Assembly: GCA_032158295.1 (NCBI GenBank)
Contig: CM063248.1
Coordinates: 22,283,273-22,347,272, forward strand
Source of the DNA: Pycnopodia helianthoides
Taxonomy: Eukaryota; Echinodermata; Asteroidea; Forcipulatida; Asteriidae
Direction: 5' to 3'
DNA length: 64,000 nt
Position numbers and translations under genes: made by a program. Positions 20,300 to 34,234 of this stretch are shown here, piece after piece (position 1 is the stretch's first letter; each line of letters begins with the position of its first letter). Under the pieces are notes generated by a model. The model was given only the letters and a program-made list of their open reading frames with translations, did not search any database and was not told the DNA's origin.

Positions 20300-23200
20300 T
20301 CTACATCTCAGCAAAGCTAGAGTGTATGGGTGAAACAAGTTGTTTGTTCTACATCTCAGCAAAGCTAGAGGTGTACAGGTAAGGGAAATCTCATAAGTGT
20401 TTTACATCTCAGCAAAGCTAGGTGTATTGGTGAGAACGAGCTGTTTGTTCTACATCTCAGCAAAGCTAGAGTGTATGGGTTAGGGCAATCTCTTAAGGGT
20501 TCTTTATCTCAGCAAAGCTGGAGTATATAGGTGAGAATAAGCTGTTGTTCTTCATTTCGACAAAGCTACTGTAAAGTGTTTGGGTGAGAACAAGCTTTCA
20601 ATTGTTCTACATCTCAGCAAAGCTAGAGTGTAGGGTGAAAACAAGTTGTTTGTTCTACATCTCAGCAAAGCTAGAGTGTACAGGTAAGGGCAATCTCATA
20701 ACGTGTTTTACATCGCAGCAAAGCTAGAGTGTATGGGTGGAACAAGCTGTTTGTTCTACATTCAAGCAAAGCTAGAATGTACAGGTTAGGGCAATCTCAT
20801 AAGTGTTTTTACATCTCAGCAAAGCTAGAGTGTTTGGTGAGAACCAGCTGTTTGTTCTACATCTTAGCAAAGCTAAGAGTTATGGGTAAGGTGCAATCTC
20901 AAAGTCGTTTTACATGCAGCAAAGCTAGAGTGTATGGGTGAAAACAAGTGTTTGTTCTACATCTCAGCAAAGCTAGAGTGTACAGGTAAGGGCAATCTCA
21001 TAAGTGTTTTACATCTCAGCAAAGCTAGGTGTATGTGGAGAACAAGCTGTTTGTTCTACATCACAGCAAAGCTAGAGTGTACGGGTAAGGCAACCCGTAA
21101 GTGTTTTTACATCTCAGCAAAGCTAGGGTGTATATGGCAGAACGCTGTTTTTCTACATTCAGCAAAGCTAGTGTGTATTGGTGAGAACGAGCTGTTTGTT
21201 CTAACATCTCAGCAAAGCTAGAGTGTATGGGTTAGGGCAATCTCTTAAGGGTTCTTTATCTCAGCAAAGCTGGAGTATATAGGTGAGAATAAGCTGTCTG
21301 TTCTTCATTTCGACAAAGCTACTGTAAAGTGTTTGGGTGAGAACAAGCTTTCAATTGTTCTACATCTCAGCAAAGCTAGAGTGTATGGGTGCAACAAAGT
21401 TGTTTGTTCTACATCTCAGCAAAGCTAGAGTGTACAGGTAGAACAATCTCATAGTGTTTTACATCTCAGCAAAGCTAGAGTGTATGGTGAGAACAAGCTG
21501 TTTGTTCTACATCTCAGCAAAGCTAGAGTGTATGGTTAGGGCAATCTCTTAAGGGTTCTTTATCTCAGCAAAGCTGGAGTATATAGGTGAGAATAGCTGT
21601 CTGTTCTTCATTTCACAAAGCTACTGTAAAGGTTTGGGTGAGAACAAGCTTTCAATTGTTTACATCTCAGCAAAGCTAGAGTGTAGTGGTGAAAACAAGT
21701 TGTTTGTTCTACATCTCAGCAAGCTAGAGTGTACAGGTAAGGGCAATCTCATAGTGTTTACATCCAGCAAAGCTAGAGTGTATGGGTGAGACAAGCTGTT
21801 TGTTCTACATCTCAGCAAAAGCTAGAGTGTTACAAGGTTGATGGGCAATCTCATAGTGTTTTACATCTCAGCAAAGCTAGAGTGTATTGGGTGAGAAGAG
21901 CTGTTTGTTTACATCTCAGCAAAGCTAGAGTGTATGGGTAGGCAATCTCAAGGCGTTCTAATCTCAGCAAAGCTAGAGTGTAGGTGAGGAGACAAGCTTG
22001 TTGTTCTTACATCTCAGCAAAGCTAAGTGTTATTGGTGAGAACAAGCTTTCATGTTCTACATCTCAGCAAAGCTAGAGTGTATGGGTGAGAACAAGCTGT
22101 TTGTTCTACATCTCAGCAAAGCTAGAGTGTACAGGTAAGGGCAATCTCCTAAGTGTTTTACATCTCAGCAAAGCTAGGTGTATTGGTGAGAACAAGCTGT
22201 TTGTTCTACATCTCAGCAAAGCTAGAGTGTAGGGTAAGGGCAATCTCTAAGTGTTTTACATCTCAGCAAAGCTAGGGGTGTATGGGTGAGAACAAGCTGT
22301 TTGTTCTTACATCTCAGCAAAGCTAGAGTGTAAGGGTTGGGCAATTCTCTAAGTGTTTTACATCTCAGCAAAGCTAGTGTGTATTGGTGAGAACAAGCTG
22401 TTTGTTCTACATCTCAGCAAAGCTAGAGTGTATGGTAAGGGCAAATCTGATAAGTGTTTTACATCTCAGCAAAGCTAGAGTGTATGGTGAGAACAGATGT
22501 TTGTTCTACATCTCAGCAAAGCTAGAGTGTACGGGCACGGGCAATCTCATAAGGTTTTACATCTCAGCAAAGCTGAGTGTATGGGTGAGTCAAATCTCTT
22601 AGGTTCTTTATCTCAGCAAAGCTGGAGTATATAGGTGAGAATAAAGCTGTCTGTTCTTCATTCCCCAAAGCTATGTAAAGTGTTTGGGTGAGAACAAGCT
22701 TTCATTGTTTACATCTCAGCAAAGCAGAGTGTTTGGCTACAGGGACAAGCTGTTTGTTCTACATCTCAGCAAAGCTAGAGTGTATGGGTGAGAACAAGCT
22801 GTTTGTTCTACATCTCAGCAAAGCTAGAATGTACAGGTTAGGGCAATCTCATAAGTGTTTTACATCTCAGCAAAGCTAGAGTGTTTGGGTGAGAACCAGC
22901 TGTTTGTTCTACATCTAGCAAAGCTACAGAGTAGGGTAAGTGCAATCTCAAAGGCGTTTTTACTAGCAAAAAGCTGAGTGTATGGGTGAAAACAAGTTGT
23001 TTGTTCTACATCTCAGCAAAGCTAGAGTGTACAGTTTGGGAAACCTCATAAGTGTTTTACATCTCAGCAAAGCTAGGGTGTATGGGTGAGAAACAAGCTG
23101 TTTGTTCTACATCACAGCAAAGCTAGAGTGTACGGTAAGGGCAATCCCGTAAGTGTTTTACATCTCAGCAAAGCTAGGGTGTATTGGTGAGAACAAGCTG

Positions 23201-23330
23201 TTTGTTCTACATATCAGCAAAGCTAGAGTGTATGGTAAGGGCAATCTCATAAGTGTTTTAACATCTCAGCAAAGCTAGAGTGTATGGGTGAGAACGAGCT
23301 GTTTGTCTACATCACAGCAAAGCTAGAGTG
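20300..23330 (+). repeat. Indel-rich zone of the 50-bp satellite
   Basis: Within the satellite this zone shows many single-base losses and gains (for example TAGGGTGAAAACAAG, GTGTTACAAGGTTGATGGGC, TTACTAGCAAAAAGC), whereas the tract after about 23350 is almost free of them. The pattern matches a low-coverage consensus more than monomer evolution. Confidence 0.7.
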
Positions 23331-26300
23331 TAAGGGTAAGGGCAATCCCGTAAGTGTTTTACATCTCAGCAAAGCTAGTGTGTATTGGTGAGAACGAGCT
23401 GTTTGTTCTACATCTCAGCAAAGCTAGAGTGTATGGGTAAGGGCAATCTGATAAGTGTTTTACATCTCAGCAAAGCTAGAGTGTATGGGTGAGAACAAGA
23501 TGTTTGTTCTACATCTCAGCAAAGCTAGAGTGTACGGGCACGGGCAATCTCATAAGTGTTTTACATCTCAGCAAAGCTAGAGTGTATGGGTAAGGTCAAT
23601 CTCTTAAGGGTTCTTTATCTCAGCAAAGCTGGAGTATATAGGTGAGAATAAGCTGTCTGTTCTTCATTTCACCAAAGCTACTGTAAAGTGTTTGGATGAG
23701 AACAAGCTTTCAATTGTTATACATCTCAGCAAAGCCAGAGTGTTTGGCACAGAACAAGCTGTTTGTTCTACATCTCAGCAAAGCTAGAGTGTATGGGTGA
23801 GAACAAGCTGTTTGTTCTACATCTCAGCAAAGCTAGAGTGTACAGGCACGGGCAATCTCCTAAGTGTTTTACATCTCAGCAAAGCTAGTGTGTATTGGTG
23901 AGAACGAGCTGTTTGTTCTACATCTCAGCAAAGCTAGAGTGTATGGGTTAGGGCAATCTCTTAAGGGTTCTTTATCTCAGCAAAGCTGGAGTATATAGGT
24001 GAGAATAAGCTGTCTGTTCTTCATTTCGACAAAGCTACTGTAAAGTGTTTGGGTGAGAACAAGCTTTCAATTGTTCTACATCTCAGCAAAGCTAGAGTGT
24101 ACGGGTGAAAACAAGTTGTTTGTTCTACATCTCAGCAAAGCTAGAGTGTACAGGTAAGGGCAATCTCAATCGTGTTTTACATCGCAGCAAAGCTAGAGTG
24201 TATGGGTGAGAACAAGCTGTTTGTTCTACATCTCAGCAAAGCTAGAGTGTACAGGTTAGGGCAATCTCATAAGTGTTTTACATCTCAGCAAAGCTAGAGT
24301 GTTTGGGTGAGAACCAGCTGTTTGTTCTACATCTTAGCAAAGCTACAGAGTACGGGTAAGGGCAATCTCAAAGGTGTTTTACATAGCAGCAAAGCTAGAG
24401 TGTATGGGTGAAAACAAGTTGTTTGTTCTACATCTCAGCAAAGCTAGAGTGTACAGGTAAGGGCAATCTCATAAGTGTTTTACATCTCAGCAAAGCTACG
24501 GTGTATGGGTGAGAACAAGCTGTTTGTTCTACATCACAGCAAAGCTAGAGTGTAAGGGTAAGGGCAATCCCGTAAGTGTTTTACATCTCAGCAAAGCTAG
24601 TGTGTATTGGTGAGAACAAGCTGTTTGTTCTACATATCAGCAAAGCTAGAGTGTATGGGTAAGGGCAATCTCAAAAATGTTTTACATCTCAGCAAAGCTA
24701 GAGTGTTTGGGTGAGAACCAGCTGTTTGTTTTACATCTCAGCAAAGCTAGAGTGTATTGGTGAGAACAAGCTGTTTGTTCTACATCTGAGAAAAGCTAGA
24801 GTGTATGGGTAAGGGCAATCTCAAAAGTGTTTTGCATCTCAGCAAGGCCAGAGTGTATAGGTGAGAACAATCTGTTTGTTCTACAACTTAGCAAAGCTAC
24901 AGTGTAAGGGTAAGGGCAATCTCATAAGTGTTCTACATCTCAGCAAAGCTAGAGTGTATGGGTGAGAACAAGCTGTTTGTTCTACATCTCAGCAAAGCTA
25001 GAGTTTACAGGTAAGGGCAATCTCAAAAGTGTTTTACATCTCAGCAGAGCTAGAGTGTATAGGTTAGAACAAGCTGTTTGTTCTACATCTTAGCAAAGCT
25101 ACAGTGTACGGGTAAGGGCAATCTCATAAGTGTTTTACATATCAGCAAAGCTATAGAGTGTATTGGTGAGAACGAGCTGTTTGTTGTACATCTCAGCAAA
25201 GCTACAGTTTATGGGTAAGGGCAATCTCTGAAGGGTTCTATATCTCAGCAAAGCTGGAGTGTATGGGTGAGAATAAGCTGTCTGTTCTTCATTTCACCAA
25301 AGCTACTGTAGAGTGTTAAGGTGAGAACAAGCTTTCAATTGTTCTACATCTCAGCAAAGCTAGAAGGTATGAGTGAGAACAAGCTGTTTGTTCTACATCC
25401 CAGCAAAGCTAGAGTGTACGGGTAAGGGCAATCCCGTAAGTGTTTTACATCTCAGCAAAGCTACAGTGTATGGGTGAGAACGAGCTGTTTGTTCTACATC
25501 TCAGCAAAGCTACAGTATATGGGTAAGGGCAATCTCTTAAGGGTTCTATATCTCAGCAAAGCTGGAGTATATGGGTAAGAATAAGCTGTCTGTTCTTCAT
25601 TTCACCAAAGCTACTGTAGAGTGTTTAGGTGAGAACAAGCTTTCAATTGTTCTACATCTCAGCAAAGCTAGAGTGTATGGGTGAAAACAAGTGTTTGTTC
25701 TACATCTCAGCAAAGCTAGAGTGTATGGGTGAAAACAAGTTGTTTGTTCTACATCTCAGCAAAGCTAGAGTGTATAGGTGAGAACAATCCGTTTGTTCTA
25801 CATCTTAGGAAAGCTACAGTGTACAGGTAAGGGCAATCTGAAAGTGTTTTACATCTAAGCAAAGCTAGAGTGTATAGGTGAGAACAATCCGTTTGTTCTA
25901 CATCTTAGGAAAGCTACAGTGTACAGGTAAGGGCAATCTGAAAAGTGTTTTACATCTAAGCAAAGCTAGAGTGTATAGGTGACAACAATCTGTTTGTTCT
26001 ACAACTTAGCAAAGCTACAGTGTACGGGTAACGGCAATCTCATAAGTGTTCTACATCTCAGCAAAGCTAGAGTGTATGGGTTAGGGCAATCTCTTAAGGG
26101 TTCTTTATCTCAGCAAAGCTGGAGTATATAGGTGAGAATAAGCTGTCTGTTCTTCATTTCGACAAAGCTACTGTAAAGTGTTTGGGTGAGAACAAGCTTT
26201 CAATTGTTCTACATCTCAGCAAAGCTAGAGTGTACGGGTGAAAACAAGTTGTTTGTTCTACATCTCAGCAAAGCTAGAGTGTACAGGTAAGGGCAATCTC

Positions 26301-29300
26301 ATACGTGTTTTACATCGCAGCAAAGCTAGAGTGTATGGGTGAGAACAAGCTGTTTGTTCTACATCTCAGCAAAGCTAGAGTGTACAGGTTAGGGCAATCT
26401 CATAAGTGTTTTACATCTCAGCAAAGCTAGAGTGTTTGGGTGAGAACCAGCTGTTTGTTCTACATCTTAGCAAAGCTACAGAGTACGGGTAAGGGCAATC
26501 TCAAAGGTGTTTTACATAGCAGCAAAGCTAGAGTGTATGGGTGAAAACAAGTTGTTTGTTCTACATCTCAGCAAAGCTAGAATGTACAGGTAAGGGCAAT
26601 CTCATAAGTGTTTTACATCTCAGCAAAGCTACGGTGTATGGGTGAGAACAAGCTGTTTGTTCTACATCACAGCAAAGCTAGAGTGTAAGGGTAAGGGCAA
26701 TCCCGTAAGTGTTTTACATCTCAGCAAAGCTAGTGTGTATTGGTGAGAACAAGCTGTTTGTTCTACATATCAGCAAAGCTAGAGTGTATGGGTAAGGGCA
26801 ATCTCAAAAATGTTTTACATCTCAGCAAAGCTAGAGTGTTTGGGTGAGAACCAGCTGTTTGTTTTACATCTCAGCAAAGCTAGAGTGTATTGGTGAGAAG
26901 AAGCTGTTTGTTCTACATCTCAGAAAAGCTAGAGTGTATGGGTAAGGGCAATCTCAAAAGTGTTTTGCATCTCAGCAAGGCCAGAGTGTATAGGTGAGAA
27001 CAATCTGTTTGTTCTACAACTTAGCAAAGCTACAGTGTAAGGGTAAGGGCAATCTCATAAGTGTTCTACATCTCAGCAAAGCTAGAGTGTATGGGTGAGA
27101 ACAAGCTGTTTGTTCTACATCTCAGCAAAGCTAGAGTGTACAGGTAAGGGCAATCTCAAAAGTGTTTTACATCTCAGCAAAGCTAGAGTGTTTGGGTGAG
27201 AACCAGCTGTTTGTTCTACATCTTAGCAAAGCTACAGAGTACGGGTAAGTGCAATCTCAAAGGTGTTTTACATAGCAGCAAAGCTAGAGTGTATGGGTGA
27301 AAACAAGTTGTTTGTTCTACATCTCAGCAAAGCTAGAGTGTACAGGTAAGGGCAATCTCATAAGTGTTTTACATCTCAGCAAAGCTAGGGTGTATGGGTG
27401 AGAACAAGCTGTTTGTTCTACATCACAGCAAAGCTAGAGTGTACGGGTAAGGGCAATCCCGTAAGTGTTTTACATCTCAGCAAAGCTAGGGTGTATTGGT
27501 GAGAACAAGCTGTTTGTTCTACATATCAGCAAAGCTAGAGTGTATGGGTAAGGGCAATCTCATAAGTGTTTAACATCTCAGCAAAGCTAGAGTGTATGGG
27601 TGAGAACGAGCTGTTTGTTCTACATCTCAGCAAAGCTAGAGTGTACGGGCATGGGCAATCTCATAAGTGTTTTACATCTCAGCAAAGCTAGTGTGTATTG
27701 GTGAGAACGAGCTGTTTGTTCTACATCTCAGCAAAGCTAGAGTGTATGGGTAAGGGCAATCTGATAAGTGTTTTACATCTCAGCAAAGCTAGAGTGTATG
27801 GGTGAGAACAAGATGTTTGTTCTACATCTCAGCAAAGCTAGAGTGTACGGGCACGTGCAATCTCATAAGTGTTTTACATCTCAGCAAAGCTAGAGTGTAT
27901 GGGTAAGGTCAATCTCTTAAGGGTTCTTTATCTCAGCAAAGCTGGAGTATATAGGTGAGAATAAGCTGTCTGTTCTTCATTTCACCAAAGCTACTGTAAA
28001 GTGTTTGGGTGAGAACAAGCTTTCAATTGTTATACATCTCAGCAAAGCCAGAGTGTTTGGCACAGAACAAGCTGTTTGTTCTACATCTCAGCAAAGCTAG
28101 AGTGTATGGGTGAGAACAAGCTGTTTGTTCTACATCTCAGCAAAGCTAGAGTGTACAGGCACCGGAAATCTCCTAAGTGTTTTACATCTCAGCAAAGCTA
28201 GTGTGTATTGGTGAGAACGAGCTGTTTGTTCTACATCTCAGCAAAGCTAGAGTGTATGGGTTAGGGCAATCTCTTAAGGGTTCTTTATCTCAGCAAAGCT
28301 GGAGTATATAGGTGAGAATAAGCTGTCTGTTCTTCATTTCGACAAAGCTACTGTAAAGTGTTTGGGTGAGAACAAGCTTTCAATTGTTCTACATCTCAGC
28401 AAAGCTAGAGTGTACGGGTGAAAACAAGTTGTTTGTTCTACATCTCAGCAAAGCTAGAGTGTACAGGTAAGGGCAATCTCAATCGTGTTTTACATCGCAG
28501 CAAAGCTAGAGTGTATGGGTGAGAACAAGCTGTTTGTTCTACATCTCAGCAAAGCTAGAGTGTACAGGTTAGGGCAATCTCATAAGTGTTTTACATCTCA
28601 GCAAAGCTAGAGTGTTTGGGTGAGAACCAGCTGTTTGTTCTACATCTTAGCAAAGCTACAGAGTACGGGTAAGGGCAATCTCAAAGGTGTTTTACATAGC
28701 AGCAAAGCTAGAGTGTATGGGTGAAAACAAGTTGTTTGTTCTACATCTCAGCAAAGCTAGAGTGTACAGGTAAGGGCAATCTCATAAGTGTTTTACATCT
28801 CAGCAAAGCTACGGTGTATGGGTGAGAACAAGCTGTTTGTTCTACATCACAGCAAAGCTAGAGTGTAAGGGTAAGGGCAATCCCGTAAGTGTTATACATC
28901 TCAGCAAAGCCAGAGTGTTTGGCACAGAACAAGCTGTTTGTTCTACATCTCGGCAAAGCTAGAGTGTATGGGTGGAACAAGCTGTTTGTTCTACATCTCA
29001 GCAAAGCTAGAGTGTACAGGCACGGGCAATCTCCTAAGTGTTTTACATCTCAGCAAAGCTAGTGTGTATTGGTGAGAACGAGCTGTTTGTTCTACATCTC
29101 AGCAAAGCTAGAGTGTATGGGTAAGGGCAATCTCTTAAGGGTTCTTTATCTCAGCAAAGCTGGAGTATATAGGTGAGAATAAGCTGTCTGTTCTTCATTT
29201 CGACAAAGCTACTGTAAAGTGTTTGGGTGAGAACAAGCTTTCAATTGTTCTACATCTCAGCAAAGCTAGAGTGTACAGGTGAAAACAAGTTGTTTGTTCT

Positions 29301-32300
29301 ACATCTCAGCAAAGCTAGAGTGTACAGGTAAGGGCAATCTCAATCGTGTTTTACATCGCAGCAAAGCTAGAGTGTATGGGTGAGAACAAGCTGTTTGTTC
29401 TACATCTCAGCAAAGCTAGAGTGTACAGGTTAGGGCAATCTCATAAGTGATTTACATCTCAGCAAAGCTAGAGTGTTTGGGTGAGAACCAGCTGTTTGTT
29501 CTACATCTTAGCAAAGCTACAGAGTACGGGTAAGGGCAATCTCAAAGGTGTTTTACATAGCAGCAAAGCTAGAGTGTATTGGTGAAAACAAGTTGTTTGT
29601 TCTACATCTCAGCAAAGGTAGAGTGTACAGGTAAGGGCAATCTCATAAGTGTTTTACATCTCAGCAAAGCTACGGTGTATGGGTGAGAACAAGCTGTTTG
29701 TTCTACATCACAGCAAAGCTAGAGTGTAAGGGTAAGGGCAATCCCGTAAGTGTTTTACATCTCAGCAAAGCTAGTGTGTATTGGTGAGAACAAGCTGTTT
29801 GTTCTACATATCAGCAAAGCTAGAGTGTATGGGTAAGGGCAATCTCAAAAATGTTTTACATCTCAGCAAAGCTAGAGTGTTTGGGTGAGAACCAGCTGTT
29901 TGTTTTACATCTCAGCAAAGCTAGAGTGTATTGGTGAGAACAAGCTGTTTGTTCTACATCTCAGAAAAGCTAGAGTGTATGGGTAAGGGCAATCTCAAAA
30001 GTGTTTTGCATCTCAGCAAGGCCAGAGTGTATAGGTGAGAACAATCTGTTTGTTCTACAACTTAGCAAAGCTACAGTGTAAGGGTAAGGGCAATCTCATA
30101 AGTGTTCTACATCTCAGCAAAGCTAGAGTGTATGGGTGAGAACAAGCTGTTTGTTCTACATCTCAGCAAAGCTAGAGTGTACAGGTAAGGGCAATCTCAA
30201 AAGTGTTTTACATCTCAGCAGAGCTAGAGTGTATAGGTTAGAACAAGCTGTTTGTTCTACATCTTAGCAAAGCTACAGTGTACGGGTAAGGGCAATCTCA
30301 TATGTGTTTTACATATCAGCAAAGCTATAGAGTGTATTGGTGAGAACGAGCTGTTTGTTGTACATCTCAGCAAAGCTACAGTTTATGGGTAAGGGCAATC
30401 TCTGAAGGGTTCTATATCTCAGCAAAGCTGGAGTGTATGGGTGAGAATAAGCTGTCTGTTCTTCATTTCACCAAAGCTACTGTAGAGTGTTAAGGTGAGA
30501 ACAAGCTTTCAATTGTTCTACATCTCAGCAAAGCTAGAAGGTATGAGTGAGAACCAGCTGTTTGTTCTACATCTTAGCAAAGCTACAGAGTACGGGTAAG
30601 GGCAATCTCAAAGGTGTTTTACATAGCAGCAAAGCTAGAGTGTATGGGTGAAAACAAGTTGTTTGTTCTACATCTCAGCAAAGCTAGAGTGTACAGGTAA
30701 GGGCAATCTCATAAGTGTTTTACATCTCAGCAAAGCTACGGTGTATGGGTGAGAACAAGCTGTTTGTTCTACATCACAGCAAAGCTAGAGTGTAAGGGTA
30801 AGGGCAATCCCGTAAGTGTTTTACATCTCAGCAAAGCTAGTGTGTATTGGTGAGAACAAGCTGTTTGTTCTACATATCAGCAAAGCTAGAGTGTATGGGT
30901 AAGGGCAATCTCAAAAATGTTTTACATCTCAGCAAAGCTAGAGTGTTTGGGTGAGAACCACCTGTTTGTTTTACATCTCAGCAAAGCTAGAGTGTATTGG
31001 TGAGAACAAGCTGTTTGTTCTACATCTCAGAAAAGCTAGAGTGTATGGGTAAGGGCAATCTCAAAAGTGTTTTGCATCTCAGCAAGGCCAGAGTGTATAG
31101 GTGAGAACAATCTGTTTGTTCTACAACTTAGCAAAGCTACAGTGTAAGGGTAAGGGCAATCTCATAAGTGTTCTACATCTCAGCAAAGCTAGAGTGTATG
31201 GGTGAGAACAAGCTGTTTGTTCTACATCTCAGCAAAGCTAGAGTGTACAGGTAAGGGCAATCTCAAAAGTGTTTTACATCTCAGCAGAGCTAGAGTGTAT
31301 AGGTTAGAACAAGCTGTTTGTTCTACATCTTAGCAAAGCTACAGTGTACGGGTAAGGGCAATCTCATAAGTGTTTTACATATCAGCAAAGCTATAGAGTG
31401 TATTGGTGAGAACGAGCTGTTTGTTGTACATCTCAGCAAAGCTACAGTTTATGGGTAAGGGCAATCTCTGAAGGGTTCTATATCTCAGCAAAGCTGGAGT
31501 GTATGGGTGAGAATAAGCTGTCTGTTCTTCATTTCACCAAAGCTACTGTAGAGTGTTAAGGTGAGAACAAGCTTTCAATTGTTCTACATCTCAGCAAAGC
31601 TAGAAGGTATGAGTGAGAACAAGCTGTTTGTTCTACATCCCAGCAAAGCTAGAGTGTACGGGTAAGGGCAATCCCGTAAGTGTTTTACATCTCAGCAAAG
31701 CTACAGTGTATGGGTGAGAACGAGCTGTTTGTTCTACATCTCAGCAAAGCTACAGTATATGGGTAAGGGCAATCTCTTAAGGGTTCTATATCTCAGCAAA
31801 GCTGGAGTATATGGGTAAGAATAAGCTGTCTGTTCTTCATTTCACCAAAGCTACTGTAGAGTGTTTAGGTGAGAACAAGCTTTCAATTGTTCTACATCTC
31901 AGCAAAGCTAGAGTGTATGGGTGAAAACAAGTTGTTTGTTCTACATCTCAGCAAAGCTAGAGTGTATGGGTGAAAACAAGTTGTTTGTTCTACATCTCAG
32001 CAAAGCTAGAGTGTATAGGTGAGAACAATCCGTTTGTTCTACATCTTAGGAAAGCTACAGTGTACAGGTAAGGGCAATCTGAAAAGTGTTTTACATCTAA
32101 GCAAAGCTAGAGTGTATAGGTGACAACAATCTGTTTGTTCTACAACTTAGCAAAGCTACAGTGTACGGGTAACGGCAATCTCATAAGTGTTCCACATCTC
32201 AGCAAAGCTAGAGTGTATGGGTTAGGGCAATCTCTTAAGGGTTCTTTATCTCAGCAAAGCTGGAGTATATAGGTGAGAATAAGCTGTCTGTTCTTCATTT

Positions 32301-34234
32301 CGACAAAGCTACTGTAAAGTGTTTGGGTGAGAACAAGCTTTCAATTGTTCTACATCTCAGCAAAGCTAGAGTGTACGGGTGAAAACAAGTTGTTTGTTCT
32401 ACATCTCAGCAAAGCTAGAGTGTACAGGTAAGGGCAATCTCATACGTGTTTTACATCGCAGCAAAGCTAGAGTGTATGGGTGAGAACAAGCTGTTTGTTC
32501 TACATCTCAGCAAAGCTAGAGTGTACAGGTTAGGGCAATCTCATAAGTGTTTTACATCTCAGCAAAGCTAGAGTGTTTGGGTGAGAACCAGCTGTTTGTT
32601 CTACATCTTAGCAAAGCTACAGAGTACGGGTAAGGGCAATCTCAATGGTGTTTTACATAGCAGCAAAGCTAGAGTGTATGGGTGAAAACAAGTTGTTTGT
32701 TCTACATCTCAGCAAAGCTAGAGTGTACAGGTAAGGGCAATCTCATAAGTGTTTTACATCTCGGCAAAGCTACGGTGTATGGGTGAGAACAAGCTGTTTG
32801 TTCTACATCACAGCAAAGCTAGAGTGTAAGGGTAAGGGCAATCCCGTAAGTGTTTTACATCTCAGCAAAGCTAGTGTGTATTGGTGAGAACAAGCTGTTT
32901 GTTCTACATATCAGCAAAGCTAGAGTGTATGGGTAAGGGCAATCTCAAAAATGTTTTACATCTCAGCAAAGCTAGAGTGTATAGGTGAGAACCAGCTGTT
33001 TGTTTTACATCTCAGCAAAGTAGAGTGTATTGGTGAGAACAAGCTGTTTGTTCTACATCTCAGAAAAGCTAGAGTGTATGGGTAAGGGCAATCTCAAAAG
33101 TGTTTTGCATCTCAGCAAGGCCAGAGTGTATAGGTGAGAACAATCTGTTTGTTCTACAACTTAGCAAAGCTACAGTGTAAGGGTAAGGGCAATCTCATAA
33201 GTGTTCTACATCTCAGCAAAGCTAGAGTGTATGGGTGAGAACAAGCTGTTTGTTCTACATCTCAGCAAAGCTAGAGTGTACAGGTAAGGGCAATCTCAAA
33301 GTGTTTTACATCTCAGCAGAGCTAGAGTGTATAGGTTAGAACAAGCTGTTTGTTCTACATCTTAGCAAAGCTACAGTGTACGGGTAAGGGCAATCTCATA
33401 AGTGTTTTACATATCAGCAAAGCTATAGAGTGTATTGGTGAGAACGAGCTGTTTGTTGTACATCTCAGCAAAGCTACAGTTTATGGGTAAGGGCAATCTC
33501 TGAAGGGTTCTATATCTCAGCAAAGCTGGAGTATGGGTAAGAATAAGCTGTCTGTTCTTCATTTCACCAAAGCTACTGTAGAGTGTTTAGGTGAGAACAA
33601 GCCAGTTCAATTGTTATACATGCTGCAGCAAAGCTAGAGTGGTATGTGGTGAGTGAAAACAAGTTGTTTGTTCTACATCTCAGCAAAGCTAGAGTGTATA
33701 GGTTATAGAACAAATCCGTTTGTAACATTTATGAAAGCTACAGTGTACAGGTAAGGGCAATCATGAAAAGTGATTTTTACATTTAATAGCAAAGCTAGAG
33801 TGTATAGGTGACAACAATCTGTTTGTTCTAACAACTTAGCAAAGCTACAGGTAGGGTAACGGCAATCTCATAATGTGTTCTACATCTCAGCAAAGCTAGA
33901 GTGTAAAGGTGAGAACAATCTGTTTGTTCTACATCTCAGCAAAGCTAGAGTGTACAGGTAAGGGCAATCTCATAAGTGTTTTACATCTCAGCAAAGCTAG
34001 AAGGTATGAGTGAGAACAAGCTGTTTGTTCTACATCTCAGCAAAGCTAGAGTGTACAGGTAAGGGCAATTTCAAAAGTGTTCTACTTCTCAACAAAGCTA
34101 CAGTGTATGGGTGAGAACAAGCTGTTTGTTTTACATCTCGGCAAAGCTAGAGTGTATGGGTAAGGTCAATCTCATAAGTGTTTTACATCTCAGCAAAGCT
34201 AGAGTTTATGGGTGAGAACAAGCTGTTTGTTTTA

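Noticed and set aside
20124..22879. Frames reading SAKLECTGKGNL and similar
   Set aside because: Fragments of the 50-bp satellite kept open by local indels.
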